A DNA stretch of 33,771 nucleotides. It comes from Curtobacterium sp. MCBA15_001 (GTDB lineage Bacteria; Actinomycetota; Actinomycetes; Actinomycetales; Microbacteriaceae). Under the pieces are notes generated by a model. It did no database searches and was not told the DNA's origin. It was given only the letters and a program-made list of their open reading frames with translations. The stretch spans positions 199,830-233,600 of the forward strand of contig NZ_MJGI01000027.1 in assembly GCF_001864835.1 (NCBI RefSeq), in the 5' to 3' direction. Shown in pieces: positions 24,334 to 32,159 of the stretch. Within the stretch, counting starts at the first letter, position 1; every line of letters begins with the position of its first letter. The position numbers and the translations under genes are program-made.

Positions 24334-25142
24334 CGAGCCAGTTCATCATCACGAAGGAACACCGTCGGTTCGCGGAGTTCGCCGACGCCGTCCGGAAGCA
24401 GAACACCATCGGCGTCTGCTTCGGCCCCGCTGGCGTCGGCAAGACCCTCTCCGCACGCCGCTACGCCCACTGGGACAGCATCGGCCCGTTCATCGCCAGA
24501 TGGGCCGCACGCAGCGAAGACGACACGAAGATCTACGCCGCCGCCCACCGAGCCCGCACCGTCTTCTACACGCCCGAGGTCTCCGCCACGATGCGCGCCC
24601 TGCAGGACGACCTCCGGCACGACATGCTCCGCACCGAACGCTGCATCGAGGAACACCTCCTGCTCCAGGGTCGCCACTTCGACCACGCACACGGCCCCAA
24701 CCCGTCCCTGCTCGAGCTGATCATCATCGACGAGTCCGAACGCCTCACCGGCAACGCGATCGAGTGGCTCCGCGACCAGTACGACCGCACCGGCATAGCG
24801 ATGATCCTCATCGGCATGCCCGGCATCGAGAAGCAGTTCAGCCACTACCCGCAGCTCTACAGCCGCCTCGGTTTCGCCCACCAGTACCGTCCGCTCGGCC
24901 ACGACGAGCTGCTCTTCGTCCTCGAACGTCAATGGCGCAAGCTCGGCAAGACGCTCGACCCCGACGACTTCACCGACGCGCAAGCCATCGCCGCCGTCGA
25001 ACGCATCACCCGCGGCAACTTCCGGCTCCTTGAGCGCCTCCTCCCTCAGATCCAACGCGTCCTGAAGATCAACGAGCTCGACGTCATCACCAACGACGTC
25101 GTCGAGGCCGCCCGCAGCACCCTCGTCATCGGCACCACCTGA
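24330..25142 (+). CDS. AAA+ ATPase, transposition partner (TniB/IstB-like)
   Basis: 270 residues from ATG 24330, with GAGGAGG just upstream. Walker A GPAGVGKT is at 32-39 and Walker B LIIIDES at 130-136; the MiniTn7/TniB/MuB-type fold continues to a C-terminal helical lid (RITRGNFRLLERLLPQ). These ATPases coat target DNA, choose insertion sites and activate the transposase. Coupled translation with the transposase supports a joint role. Confidence 0.9.
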   Translation: MTSQFIITKEHRRFAEFADAVRKQNTIGVCFGPAGVGKTLSARRYAHWDSIGPFIARWAARSEDDTKIYAAAHRARTVFYTPEVSATMRALQDDLRHDMLRTERCIEEHLLLQGRHFDHAHGPNPSLLELIIIDESERLTGNAIEWLRDQYDRTGIAMILIGMPGIEKQFSHYPQLYSRLGFAHQYRPLGHDELLFVLERQWRKLGKTLDPDDFTDAQAIAAVERITRGNFRLLERLLPQIQRVLKINELDVITNDVVEAARSTLVIGTT

Positions 25143-25173
25143 CCCGACACCGATCGCAGCGAAAACGACGACA

Positions 25174-25245
25174 CAGAGCGAGGCTGCTCACAGTCGAGGC
25201 CTTGGAAGTACGTGGACGGAGACACTCGACGCTCCGTCTCGGTAA
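25174..25245 (+). pseudogene. Possible 3' remnant of a gene cut by the transposon
   Basis: Immediately right of the transposon, a frame ends ...TLDAPSR with a TAA (25243-25245) inside the palindromic gene-end element. In the other copies of that element the plus-strand stop closes a real gene or a comparable fragment. This suggests that the tail of a pre-existing gene survives here. Confidence 0.3.
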
Positions 25246-25262
25246 ACGACCGGCTATCGGAC
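25236..25262. repeat. Palindromic gene-end element, copy 1
   Basis: 27 bp, left arm GTCTCGGTAA, right arm CGGCTATCGGAC. It holds a plus-strand TAA (25243-25245) and the minus-strand TAG (25254-25256) that ends the GNAT gene, whose last codons are Val-Arg. Confidence 0.65.
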
Positions 25263-25733
25263 ATGGGTCGCCAGGTTCAATGTCATCGCGAGAGACCCGA
25301 CGGCATCCTGTCGACTGGTCTCGACGAAGCCCGCGCGTTCGTACGTCCGTAGCGCCGGACGGTTGCCCGTCACGACGTTGAGGCCGATCGAGGTCGCACC
25401 GAGTGCACGTGCTTGTGCGACGGCAAGCCGCACTAAGTCGTGGGCCAAGCCGCGGCCTCGCACGGTGGGATCGAGCAGAACCCGTCCGAGGTGAGCATGG
25501 CTGTCGTGCATCGTGAGTTCGAACTGGCCGATCGGTTCGGGACCAGCGTCAACGGCCACCCATGCCGTTCGTTCAGGGCTCTGTTCGCCGATTGTGAGCT
25601 GGTTGAAAGTCAGAGGCCATCGCAGGCGGGGGCCGGCGAAGAGGTACAGCGCCTCGGCGTCCGGCACCCACGACACGATCAGATGGCAGTCATCACTGGA
25701 TCGCGGTCGAATCGAGAGCACGCCGCACATCAT
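25254..25733 (-). CDS. GNAT-family N-acetyltransferase
   Basis: 159 residues, single GNAT domain. The acetyl-CoA pyrophosphate loop is VRGRGLAHDLV in motif A (after GRVLLDPT), and motif B is SIGLNVVTGNRPALRTYERAGFVET. It transfers acetyl groups to an unknown amine, as in the RimI-like group. The protein starts MMCGVLSIRPRS at ATG 25733. Its stop codon is supplied by the palindromic element at 25236-25262. Confidence 0.88.
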   Translation of the reverse strand: MMCGVLSIRPRSSDDCHLIVSWVPDAEALYLFAGPRLRWPLTFNQLTIGEQSPERTAWVAVDAGPEPIGQFELTMHDSHAHLGRVLLDPTVRGRGLAHDLVRLAVAQARALGATSIGLNVVTGNRPALRTYERAGFVETSRQDAVGSLAMTLNLATHVR

Positions 25734-25781
25734 CCGCGCGATTGGTCACAACGGCCAGAGCCACGTCCGTTGACCGATCCT

Positions 25782-25985
25782 CTACCGGCCGTGCTTCGCC
25801 TTCCGGAGTGCGAAGCGCCATAACCAGATGCCAGCGCCGAGCCGAAAGAGTCCGAGCGCGGTGTTCAAGATCACCAGGATCACGTCGAGGTCTGGCCGCG
25901 TGAGGCGAACGATCGACGTCGCGACGAATACCAGGCCGAAGGCAAGCGCGATCGAGCCCAGAACCTTCGCGCTCAAGACGTCCAT
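25782..25985 (-). CDS. Small two-helix membrane protein (67 aa)
   Basis: Two clear membrane helices (VLGSIALAFGLVFVATSIV and VILVILNTALGLFRLGAGIWLW) joined by a short polar loop (RLTRPDLD), with a basic C-terminus. The layout suggests both ends face the cytosol. I recognise no family. It lies 48 bp upstream of the GNAT gene in the same direction, so co-transcription is likely. Confidence 0.65.
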   Translation of the reverse strand: MDVLSAKVLGSIALAFGLVFVATSIVRLTRPDLDVILVILNTALGLFRLGAGIWLWRFALRKAKHGR

Positions 25986-26009
25986 CGCGCCAACCTAGCT
26001 GCTGTCGAC

Positions 26010-26035
26010 GTCCGTGGGGCCAGCGGCTATCGGAC
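26010..26035. repeat. Palindromic gene-end element, degenerate copy 2
   Basis: 26 bp, arms GTCCG and CGGAC with the conserved right half GCGGCTATCGGAC; the middle has diverged (TGGGGCCAGC). It lies between the AsnC-type gene and the small membrane protein. The minus-strand TAG at 26027-26029 closes no recognisable gene. Confidence 0.5.
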
Positions 26036-26112
26036 ACAGCGGCGTGCAGTGACGGGGGGTGAGAATCACGGGAGGGTTCCGGCGCGCTCCGCTCTGCGCA
26101 ATCGGCTGCTGC

Positions 26113-26571
26113 TCATGCAGGTTGCACGTGTCGCGCAGGGACGGGGCTCGAGTACACGACGTTCGTGGTGATCCCCCCGAGCGTCGCGAGCCGTCCGGTG
26201 ATCCGCTCCAGGTCCCGCATCGATCGGGCGAGCACCTTGATGATGAAGCAGTCTGCGCCTGTGACGTGGTGCGCCTCGATGACTTCGGGCATGTCGGCAA
26301 CGAGGTCGTGGAAGGGCTTGTAGTTCCCGGACGGGTACGCGAGCCGCACGAACGCCGTGACGGTGTACCCGAGCGCTTCCGGGTCGACGGTGCCCGAGTA
26401 GCCGGTGATTACGCCGGCGTCGGTCAGGCGGCGGACCCGCTCAGCGGTCGCGCTCGCGGAGAGGTTCACTGCTCGGGCGAGCTGCGCGACACTCGTCCGG
26501 CCATCGCGCTGAAGCTCCGCGATGATCGCGTGATCGGTCGTATCGAGAGGCTGCTGCGGATTCGACGGCAT
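26113..26571 (-). CDS. Lrp/AsnC-family transcriptional regulator
   Basis: 152 residues: an N-terminal HTH (LDTTDHAIIAELQRDGRTSVAQLARAV, then SASATAERVRRL) and a C-terminal RAM ligand-binding domain (FVRLAYPSGNYKPFHDLV ... HHVTGADCFIIKVLARSM). The family senses amino acids and regulates its own and neighbouring genes. It is divergent from the rhodanese gene, 94 bp away, a common AsnC arrangement, so that gene is the likely target. Confidence 0.9.
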   Translation of the reverse strand: MPSNPQQPLDTTDHAIIAELQRDGRTSVAQLARAVNLSASATAERVRRLTDAGVITGYSGTVDPEALGYTVTAFVRLAYPSGNYKPFHDLVADMPEVIEAHHVTGADCFIIKVLARSMRDLERITGRLATLGGITTNVVYSSPVPARHVQPA

Positions 26572-26665
26572 GGGTTGGAATCTACCGTCGGTTCCGCGGT
26601 CGAGGCGGTCGAGTGCCGTTCGATTCGGGTTCCGCGGAGACCGTCTTGCACGCTTCGATGAAGGG

Positions 26666-27102
26666 GTGCAAACGACACTGACCGCGGCCGACTTCTTCGC
26701 CGCGAAGTTGACTTACGAGACCGACCCGTCCGACCTCGCCGCGGAGCGTGCTGCGGGTACAGCCCCGATCGTGCTTGACGTCCGAAACGACGCAGCCTGG
26801 AGTCAGGGACGAATCCCGGGTGCCGTGCACGTCCCCACCGTCGACCTCGCCGCCCGTGCTGCGGCGGTTGTGCCCGACCAGGACACTGCCGTGGTGGTGT
26901 ACTGCTGGGGACCGGGCTGCAACGGCAGCACGCGGGCGGCGCTCGCGCTCTCCCGGATGGGCTACACCAACGTGCGGGAACTCATCGGCGGGTTCGAATA
27001 TTGGGCACGAGAGGGCCTCGCCGTCGTCTCCGACAGCGGCCGGTCGCGGCAGGCCCCGGACCCGCTGACCGCTCCGGCACCCACGCCCACTCTGGCGGAC
27101 AC

Positions 27103-27106
<4 letters not shown>
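26666..27106 (+). CDS. Rhodanese-like sulfurtransferase
   Basis: About 146 residues from GTG 26666. It has one rhodanese domain: a helix with DPSDL, the VLDVRNDAAWSQGRIPGAVHVP strand-loop, and the active-site loop YCWGPGCNGSTRAA with the catalytic Cys. It transfers sulfane sulfur to acceptors such as cyanide or thiols. The start is uncertain because AAGGG lies almost against the GTG. The stop overlaps the start of the GNAT gene (GTGA). Confidence 0.82.
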
Positions 27107-27608
<502 letters not shown>

Positions 27609-27618
<10 letters not shown>

Positions 27619-27635
27619 CCGATCGGCTATCGGAC
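27609..27635. repeat. Palindromic gene-end element, copy 3 (most regular)
   Basis: 27 bp, GTCTCGGTAGCCGA then TCGGCTATCGGAC, with the centre CCGATCGG. TAG on the plus strand (27616-27618) ends one acetyltransferase, and CTA (27627-27629) is the stop of the convergent one. The two genes are thus separated by only 8 bp, and the hairpin may terminate both transcripts. Confidence 0.8.
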
Positions 27636-28127
27636 ACTGAATCGTGCCCAGGAGTCGGAGGGCAGTTCGGGTCGGCCGGGGACGTCGCGTTGCTCGAACG
27701 TGCACGACCGGTCGAGCTCAGCAGCGACCGTGTGCCAGAACTTCGCTGCGACTTCGTTGCGGTCCTGGAAGGCAACAGCCCACCGACCGGGGTGCGCGGC
27801 GGTCAGCTCTGTCACGGCTGATCGTCCGACGCGAGAGCGTCGCGCTCCGTGCACGATGAAGAAGCTACTGATTACGTGCTCCTCGGTGTCGAGTCCGCGG
27901 AGGACCGCGAACCCGACCGGGTGCGGCCCGAGCTGGAACACGTGTGCGGACCAGCCCGGTTCGGAGATTCCGGCATCGAGTCGTTCTTGTCGGAAGCGGC
28001 CGTGCTCGTCGGGGAGTGTGCCGGTGTACGCGGACATCTCGTGCCGGAACATGGTCCAGAGCTGTTCGAGCTGTGGGCGGTGTCGTTCGTCAGCGGCGTG
28101 GATGGTCAGGGGCGTGAGGGTGCTCAT
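27627..28127 (-). CDS. GNAT-like acetyltransferase
   Basis: 166 residues from ATG 28127, with GGAGG (28137-28141 complement) 9 nt upstream. The domain shows the expected order: an N-terminal helix (LEQLWTMFRHEMSAYTG), VISSFFIVHGARRSRVGRSAVTEL as motif A, and WAVAFQDRNEVAAKFWHTVAAEL as motif B. It belongs to a divergent GNAT group of unknown substrate. The ribosome binding site lies in the 3' arm of the upstream hairpin. The C-terminus ends ...FSVR on the shared palindromic element. Confidence 0.78.
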   Translation of the reverse strand: MSTLTPLTIHAADERHRPQLEQLWTMFRHEMSAYTGTLPDEHGRFRQERLDAGISEPGWSAHVFQLGPHPVGFAVLRGLDTEEHVISSFFIVHGARRSRVGRSAVTELTAAHPGRWAVAFQDRNEVAAKFWHTVAAELDRSCTFEQRDVPGRPELPSDSWARFSVR

Positions 28128-28132
28128 ACAAG

Positions 28133-28161
28133 AAAACCTCCGCCGTGGTCGGCAGAGGTTT
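28133..28161 (-). terminator. Hairpin terminator containing the downstream ribosome binding site
   Basis: Read leftward, AAACCTC-T-GCCG pairs with CGGC-G-GAGGTTT around ACCA, followed by TTTTCTT. It looks like the Nudix-gene terminator. Its 3' arm includes GGAGG, the ribosome binding site of the acetyltransferase at 28127, so the fold would also hide that site. Confidence 0.65.
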
Positions 28162-28184
28162 CGTTGCTAGGCAGTCTATCGCCC

Positions 28185-28211
28185 CATCCGGTTTCCCATC
28201 GGTCATCGGAC
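28185..28211. repeat. Palindromic gene-end element, degenerate copy 4
   Basis: The right half CATCGGTCATCGGAC is clear and the left half has diverged. It supplies the TGA (28203-28205 complement) that ends the Nudix gene, whose last codons are Val-Arg. Confidence 0.5.
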
Positions 28212-28655
28212 GGCGTCGTGCAGCACTTGGTCGATCCACTCGTGATGATCCAGCTCACCGAGCTCGCAGAGATTGACCCACTGGATCTCGAGCACTTCGT
28301 CTTCTTCGAGGGCGAACGCCGCAGCATCAAGCGAGCAGAGGTAGGCCACCGTCACGTACCCGACATGGTCACCGTTGGGGTAGACGTTCTCGAGAAGGGA
28401 GCCGCCGTAGGCGCCGAAGATGCGGATGATTTCGCTGCCGACGCCGAGTTCTTCTCGCACTTCGCGCTGCAGCGCGGCGTGTGGCTCTTCGCCGGGTTCA
28501 ACTCCGCCGCCGATCAGGCCCCACCGTCTCGAGTCGCGCTGTCGGGCGATGAGGAAGCGATCGCCGTCTTGGACGACCGCGGTCACCCCGGGAAGGAGAA
28601 GGTAGCTGCTGCCGACCTGCTCTCGTAGCGATCGCACGTACTCAGAAACCGGCAT
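28203..28655 (-). CDS. Nudix hydrolase
   Basis: 150 residues. The Nudix box GGGVEPGEEPHAALQREVREELGV is complete (split here: GGGVEPGEEP, then REVREELGV), giving Mg-dependent hydrolysis of nucleoside-diphosphate-linked compounds. The protein starts MPVSEYVRSLREQVGSSYLLLPGV, typical of a mid-size actinobacterial Nudix group; the substrate could be a nucleotide, NADH or a capped RNA. The stop codon is part of the palindromic element. Confidence 0.92.
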   Translation of the reverse strand: MPVSEYVRSLREQVGSSYLLLPGVTAVVQDGDRFLIARQRDSRRWGLIGGGVEPGEEPHAALQREVREELGVGSEIIRIFGAYGGSLLENVYPNGDHVGYVTVAYLCSLDAAAFALEEDEVLEIQWVNLCELGELDHHEWIDQVLHDAVR

Positions 28656-28711
28656 ACTCCGAAGCTATCGCCCACCCGCCCGATCGAGGATCGGTCTGTG
28701 AGGTAGTTAGA

Positions 28712-28822
28712 TCACGAACCGAAGAGGCCGAACCCTGCCGAGATGGCTACCCCGAGACCCACGACTATCCCTACCGTGCTCCCGACGATCACTGCCAGCC
28801 GTCGATCCTTGTTCATCCCCAT
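28712..28822 (-). CDS. Small single-helix membrane protein (36 aa)
   Basis: ATG 28822 opens MGMNKDRRLAVIVGSTV, then GIVVGLGVAISAGFGLFGS and a TGA. An alternative ATG at 28816 gives 34 residues and has a better upstream TGGGG. A basic cytosolic head followed by one glycine-rich membrane helix is typical of small actinobacterial membrane peptides. The function is unknown. Codon use is coding-like. It lies between the Nudix and PHP genes on the same strand. Confidence 0.5.
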   Translation of the reverse strand: MGMNKDRRLAVIVGSTVGIVVGLGVAISAGFGLFGS

Positions 28823-28839
28823 CGTCCGAGCCTAGGAGT

Positions 28840-28865
28840 GTCCGGTAGTCGATCGGCTATCGGAC
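28840..28865. repeat. Palindromic gene-end element, copy 5
   Basis: 26 bp, GTCCGGTAGTCGA then TCGGCTATCGGAC. TAG occurs on both strands (28846-28848 and 28857-28859 complement). It lies between the PHP gene and the small membrane protein, with no gene ending precisely in it. Confidence 0.7.
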
Positions 28866-28919
28866 GGTTAGAACGTGGTGGAGTCGCGCAGATTCACGGT
28901 TGCTGGTGAGGCGCGAGCG

Positions 28920-29771
28920 TCATCGAATCCAGAGGTCTTCAGCGCGCCGACCTGCTCGGAATCCGAAGTACTCGAGCATCGCGACTGCTTCCGGGAAGCC
29001 CGAAGCGAGCGCGTCGGGTGCGTGGGCGTCACTTCCGAACGAAACAGCTCGGCCACCTTCCTCCGCCCACCACTGCGGTACCCAGGACCACAACCGTCGC
29101 GTGTTCATCTCAAGCGCTCGCCCGGAATCCGCGATGCTCCGCATTGCAGCTCGGAACCCCTCCTCGAACACACGTGGGTCGAACGGTCCTGCAACGTCAC
29201 TGGGCCACGTTCGTGCTGCGTAGTCGATGTGTGTGAAGACCTCGAACGCGTCCGAGCCGGCGACCATTCGTGGGATCTCCTCCAAGTACGCCCACATGAC
29301 ATCAGCAGCCGGCCGGTGCCGGAACAGCGTGACCGGTTCGGTGCGGTGCGCGTCGGCGAACGGCAGCATGTGCAGGGAACCGTTCACCCGATCGACGACG
29401 CCCCTCGACAACACGCTCGCAGCCGCGTCTGCCCAGAGGTGTGGCTGTCCGAACTCGACACCAGTCAGGATGCGGACGCCGGGGAACTCGCGTCGGCACC
29501 GGTCGATGGCGTCGAGGTATCCGTCAAGGTCGAAGGGCGGCAGCGACACACGACCGTTCGGTTCGACCAAGGTGCCCGCGAATGCGCCCATGTCGCCTTC
29601 GTCTACGAACCACTGGTCCTCGTAGTCAAGATGTTCCGTGAACACGAGCGCCGGCAGGCCGATCCGCTCCGCACGGGCACACATCCGGCGCATCAGGTCT
29701 TCTGAAGCCGGATCCGTCGCCGCGTCCCAGGAGAACTCACTGTGCACGTGCGCGTCAGCAGGCAGCATCAT
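28920..29771 (-). CDS. PHP-domain phosphoesterase (histidinol-phosphatase-like)
   Basis: 283 residues from ATG 29771. The polymerase/histidinol-phosphatase fold shows its metal motifs in order: DAHVHSEFSWD at the start (HxH), FTEHLDYE, GVEFGQPHLW, NGSLHML, THIDYAART and FGSDAH near the C-terminus. Members use a trinuclear metal centre; the closest known role is histidinol-phosphate phosphatase (HisK type), but related proteins cleave other phosphoesters. There is no nearby his gene. The frame is open further upstream, but that part is not family-like. Confidence 0.85.
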   Translation of the reverse strand: MMLPADAHVHSEFSWDAATDPASEDLMRRMCARAERIGLPALVFTEHLDYEDQWFVDEGDMGAFAGTLVEPNGRVSLPPFDLDGYLDAIDRCRREFPGVRILTGVEFGQPHLWADAAASVLSRGVVDRVNGSLHMLPFADAHRTEPVTLFRHRPAADVMWAYLEEIPRMVAGSDAFEVFTHIDYAARTWPSDVAGPFDPRVFEEGFRAAMRSIADSGRALEMNTRRLWSWVPQWWAEEGGRAVSFGSDAHAPDALASGFPEAVAMLEYFGFRAGRRAEDLWIR

Positions 29772-29985
29772 CGGGCAACTGTGCCAAGCACCGCACACGC
29801 GCCGCAAGCAGGACCGTCGCCCCGGACCACCGATCCTGTCGCGGACCATGCCGGTGGTGTGCCCGGTCACGGATCGGTCAGTGAGACGGCGTGTGCGTTG
29901 GGGAGAACGGGCCTGGTCCGGTTTCGGCGTCGGTCATGGTGATGTGGCCGTTGGAGCCGAGCGAAACGTCGGCTTGCCATTGGTT

Positions 29986-30348
29986 CTAAACTCCGCAGGC
30001 GCTGTGCTCCACGAGATCGTGCAGCGTCACGCGCTGCGAGACGTCGACCTTCGTGCCGTCGTTGCCGGAGATTCGTAGCGTGACCGCCGCACGTCCGTGC
30101 CCTTCGTCGTCGTTCGAGACGACTAGTTGCTGTGTAGCAGTCAGGTCCCCAGTGCTGAAGGTCTTGCAGAGACTGTCCGTGCATATGAGGAGGCTCCCGG
30201 GATGCGCCGCCGCCCAACTGGCGCCGTCGAACCACACACTCGGTGGGTAGGACGCAGCCCCCGAGCAGGCGCGCGGTCCGGTGCAACTCGACAGCATCAA
30301 GGAGAACAGCGGCAGTACAGCAGCTGCCAGTACCCGTCCTCTACGCAC
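29986..30348 (-). CDS. Putative lipoprotein (120 aa)
   Basis: From GTG 30348 the product begins MRRGRVLAAAVLPLFSLMLSSC: a basic N-terminus, hydrophobic stretch and lipobox LSSC with the Cys to be lipid-modified, so it should be anchored on the outside of the membrane. The mature part (CTGPRACSG...) has two more Cys in LICTDSLCKTF and a beta-rich end. GGGAG lies 11 nt before the GTG; TTG 30360 is another option. Beyond the secretion signal no family is recognised. Confidence 0.65.
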   Translation of the reverse strand: MRRGRVLAAAVLPLFSLMLSSCTGPRACSGAASYPPSVWFDGASWAAAHPGSLLICTDSLCKTFSTGDLTATQQLVVSNDDEGHGRAAVTLRISGNDGTKVDVSQRVTLHDLVEHSACGV

Positions 30349-30377
30349 CGTGACATTCAACTCCCGAACAGCGACCG

Positions 30378-30403
30378 GTCCGGTAGACGATCGACTTTCG
30401 GGC
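30378..30403. repeat. Palindromic gene-end element, degenerate copy 6
   Basis: 26 bp, GTCCGGTAGACGA then TCGACTTTCGGGC. It starts at the base after the stop codon of the minus-strand gene at 30404-30799. Confidence 0.55.
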
Positions 30404-30799
30404 TCAGGACCAGTAGGCGGCACGCACGACCAAGAACCCCACGTCGACCTCGGAAGACAGATCGACAGTTCGGGGATCACACACGGTGCCACTCATCCGG
30501 TGCTCGAGCTCATTGGCCAGAAATTCCGCAGTCATCTCGGTTGGAGGTCGCACCGTGAGGAGCCGCCAGCAACCACCGGACCCGCACTCAACGTCGTCGC
30601 CCACGACCTCAGAACCAGAGGGAAGTGCGACAACGGACGCCGGCGGAGTGTCGCCTTCAGTCGCAGAGAGGAACAGTAAGGCGTAGCGAGCGATCGCCAG
30701 CGCTGTCACGAGGACGAGGAGCACGATCACGATGCGCCTCCAGGTGCCCGGAGCGCTCCTTGTCGCCGGGGCACCGCCCTTGCCCGTCGCGCTGCTCAT
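30404..30799 (-). CDS. Membrane-anchored hypothetical protein (131 aa)
   Basis: One membrane helix near the N-terminus (IVIVLLVLVTALAIARYALLFL) follows a basic cytosolic segment (GTWRR). The rest should face outside: a short domain with a CGSGGC cysteine pair and GTVCDPRTVDLSSEVDVGFLVVRAAYWS at the end. No family is recognised. It is co-directional with the lipoprotein gene, 55 bp away; both are probably envelope proteins from one transcript. Confidence 0.65.
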   Translation of the reverse strand: MSSATGKGGAPATRSAPGTWRRIVIVLLVLVTALAIARYALLFLSATEGDTPPASVVALPSGSEVVGDDVECGSGGCWRLLTVRPPTEMTAEFLANELEHRMSGTVCDPRTVDLSSEVDVGFLVVRAAYWS

Positions 30800-30956
30800 G
30801 GCGAAACACTAGTGGGCCGGATCGAACCGTCGGAGGATCACACCGCATCTGGGCCGCCATCGGAAGCTCCGGAGCCAGAACCCTGTGGCGCCCGCCCCCT
30901 ACCATCTCGTTAGCCGATCCCCTGTTGGGACTGGTAAGCGGCGAATGCCGGGCCTA

Positions 30957-30984
30957 CAGTCCGCGTCATTCAGGACGCGGACTG
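30957..30984 (-). terminator. 11-bp stem-loop after the possible nuclease gene
   Basis: CAGTCCGCGTC (30957-30967) pairs perfectly with GACGCGGACTG (30974-30984) around a 6-nt loop, 52 bp after the stop of the minus-strand gene at 31036. Confidence 0.65.
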
Positions 30985-31035
30985 CAGACCGACTCCCTGC
31001 GGCCGAGATGCGAGCCGAGGTCGCAGGGAACGCAC

Positions 31036-32052
31036 TCAGCCTCCTAGGAGCGGTGCCGGCGCCAACGAGACCGCACCTTCGGTGTCATCATCTACGGTTT
31101 CTGCAAGCCCATCGACGCTAAGGGAAACGTCAGACTGCACAAGTTGCACATCTTCCGTTTTGAGAAGATCCGATTGCGACATTGCTCGAACCGCTCCGAT
31201 CACCTCTCGAGCTGGGAACTCGGCCCGCGCGCGGAGTTCGTCCGTGATGTATCGATCTTCCGCATCTGGGAGATCTACCCTGCTCGGCAGCAGTGCATCA
31301 GCGCGAAGAAACGCCCGAACAAGAAAGAAGCTTTTGTAGTAAAGCTCACTGAAACCGCCGTCGTACGGCAGGGGAAGGCGGATGAGACCCAGTCTTCCGT
31401 CTCTCCGGGGCGTGTCGCGCGGACTTTCTGAGGGGTAGATGCCGATCCGCAGGCCGGACGCGCCCTGAAGGCCACCCGCTCGAGACTTCACCGTTGTGCC
31501 CACCCACTTGTCGGACTGCGGATTTCCGATGAACAAATCGGCCTTCCAGATCCCGGATATCGAACGCGGCAGCTTTTCCCCATCGCCCTTGGCATGGAAA
31601 GCTTCGATGATGTCCGGAATGTAGCGCTGGAGCTTGGGCGGATGCCCGCGCTTGCCTACGTAGAGTCGCGAGTCTGGGGTGAGGGCCTCGTTCACCGACT
31701 CAAGGATCGGGATGCGCCCATCCTTCTCTGGGCCGAACAGGATGGAGTCGGCTCCGTCGCCGATTCCGCAGAAGTCCTCCAACACTTGGCTCGCAAGCGG
31801 GTGGATCAACGGGTCACGACGCGCGATCGCGTCGTGGACGGTCCACTCGAAGCAGATCCCGGCGTCGCCCGAGCCCTCTCGAAACTCACGTGCAAGATCC
31901 TCCAGGGTGATTTCGTCGTACCCCCCTAGGCGCGCGACGCGTGCCATCTTGAGCGAGTACAAGGTTGCCTCCAGCACAGCGGCAACCATCGAGTACTTCG
32001 CCATCACTGGATCAGACACGTCCGCGGTCTGAAAGCTGCGCATTGTTCGCAT
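31036..32052 (-). CDS. Hypothetical protein with a possible PD-(D/E)XK nuclease core
   Basis: 338 residues from ATG 32052 (ATG 32043 is equally possible; both have weak ribosome binding sites). The N-terminal half is helical (AKYSMVAAVLEATLYSLKMARVARL). The middle segment SGIWKADLFIGNPQSDKWVGTTVKSR places an Asp strand and a Thr-Val-Lys strand as in restriction-endonuclease-like folds, followed by RIGIYPS and LPLPYDGGFSELYYKSFF. This reminds me of single-gene nuclease-like proteins in accessory regions, but I cannot name a family, and the acidic residue before the Lys is missing. The C-terminal tail is acidic. Codon use is less biased than in the neighbours, suggesting acquired DNA. Confidence 0.6.
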   Translation of the reverse strand: MRTMRSFQTADVSDPVMAKYSMVAAVLEATLYSLKMARVARLGGYDEITLEDLAREFREGSGDAGICFEWTVHDAIARRDPLIHPLASQVLEDFCGIGDGADSILFGPEKDGRIPILESVNEALTPDSRLYVGKRGHPPKLQRYIPDIIEAFHAKGDGEKLPRSISGIWKADLFIGNPQSDKWVGTTVKSRAGGLQGASGLRIGIYPSESPRDTPRRDGRLGLIRLPLPYDGGFSELYYKSFFLVRAFLRADALLPSRVDLPDAEDRYITDELRARAEFPAREVIGAVRAMSQSDLLKTEDVQLVQSDVSLSVDGLAETVDDDTEGAVSLAPAPLLGG

Positions 32053-32132
32053 CTTATGGATGCTACGGCACGGGCTGGCCGACTGGGACCCCAGCGGGCG
32101 TCCGATTCCCCGCTCGAATACTGCGGCAAGGA

Positions 32133-32159
32133 GTCTCGATAGTCGATGGCTTACCGGAC
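32133..32159. repeat. Palindromic gene-end element, copy 7
   Basis: 27 bp, GTCTCGATAGTCGA then TGGCTTACCGGAC. TTA (32151-32153) is the TAA stop of the DUF347 gene, whose last codons are Val-Arg. TAG (32140-32142) closes a short plus-strand frame ending ...YCGKESR. Confidence 0.65.

Larger units (their letters stand above)
22243..25173 (+). mobile_element. Tn402/Tn5053-like transposon (resolvase, DDE transposase, AAA+ ATPase)
   Basis: Three consecutive plus-strand genes encode a serine resolvase, a Mu/Tn402-type DDE transposase and its AAA+ partner. Boundaries are approximate: the left side begins TGTCTTGTAGCGG at 22243, and the right end read inward begins TGTCGTCGTTTTCGC at 25173, but the similarity is only partial. 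No TniQ gene or cargo gene is present, so this is a minimal form. To its right, at 25174-25245, lies what looks like the cut 3' end of a plus-strand gene. Confidence 0.7.
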
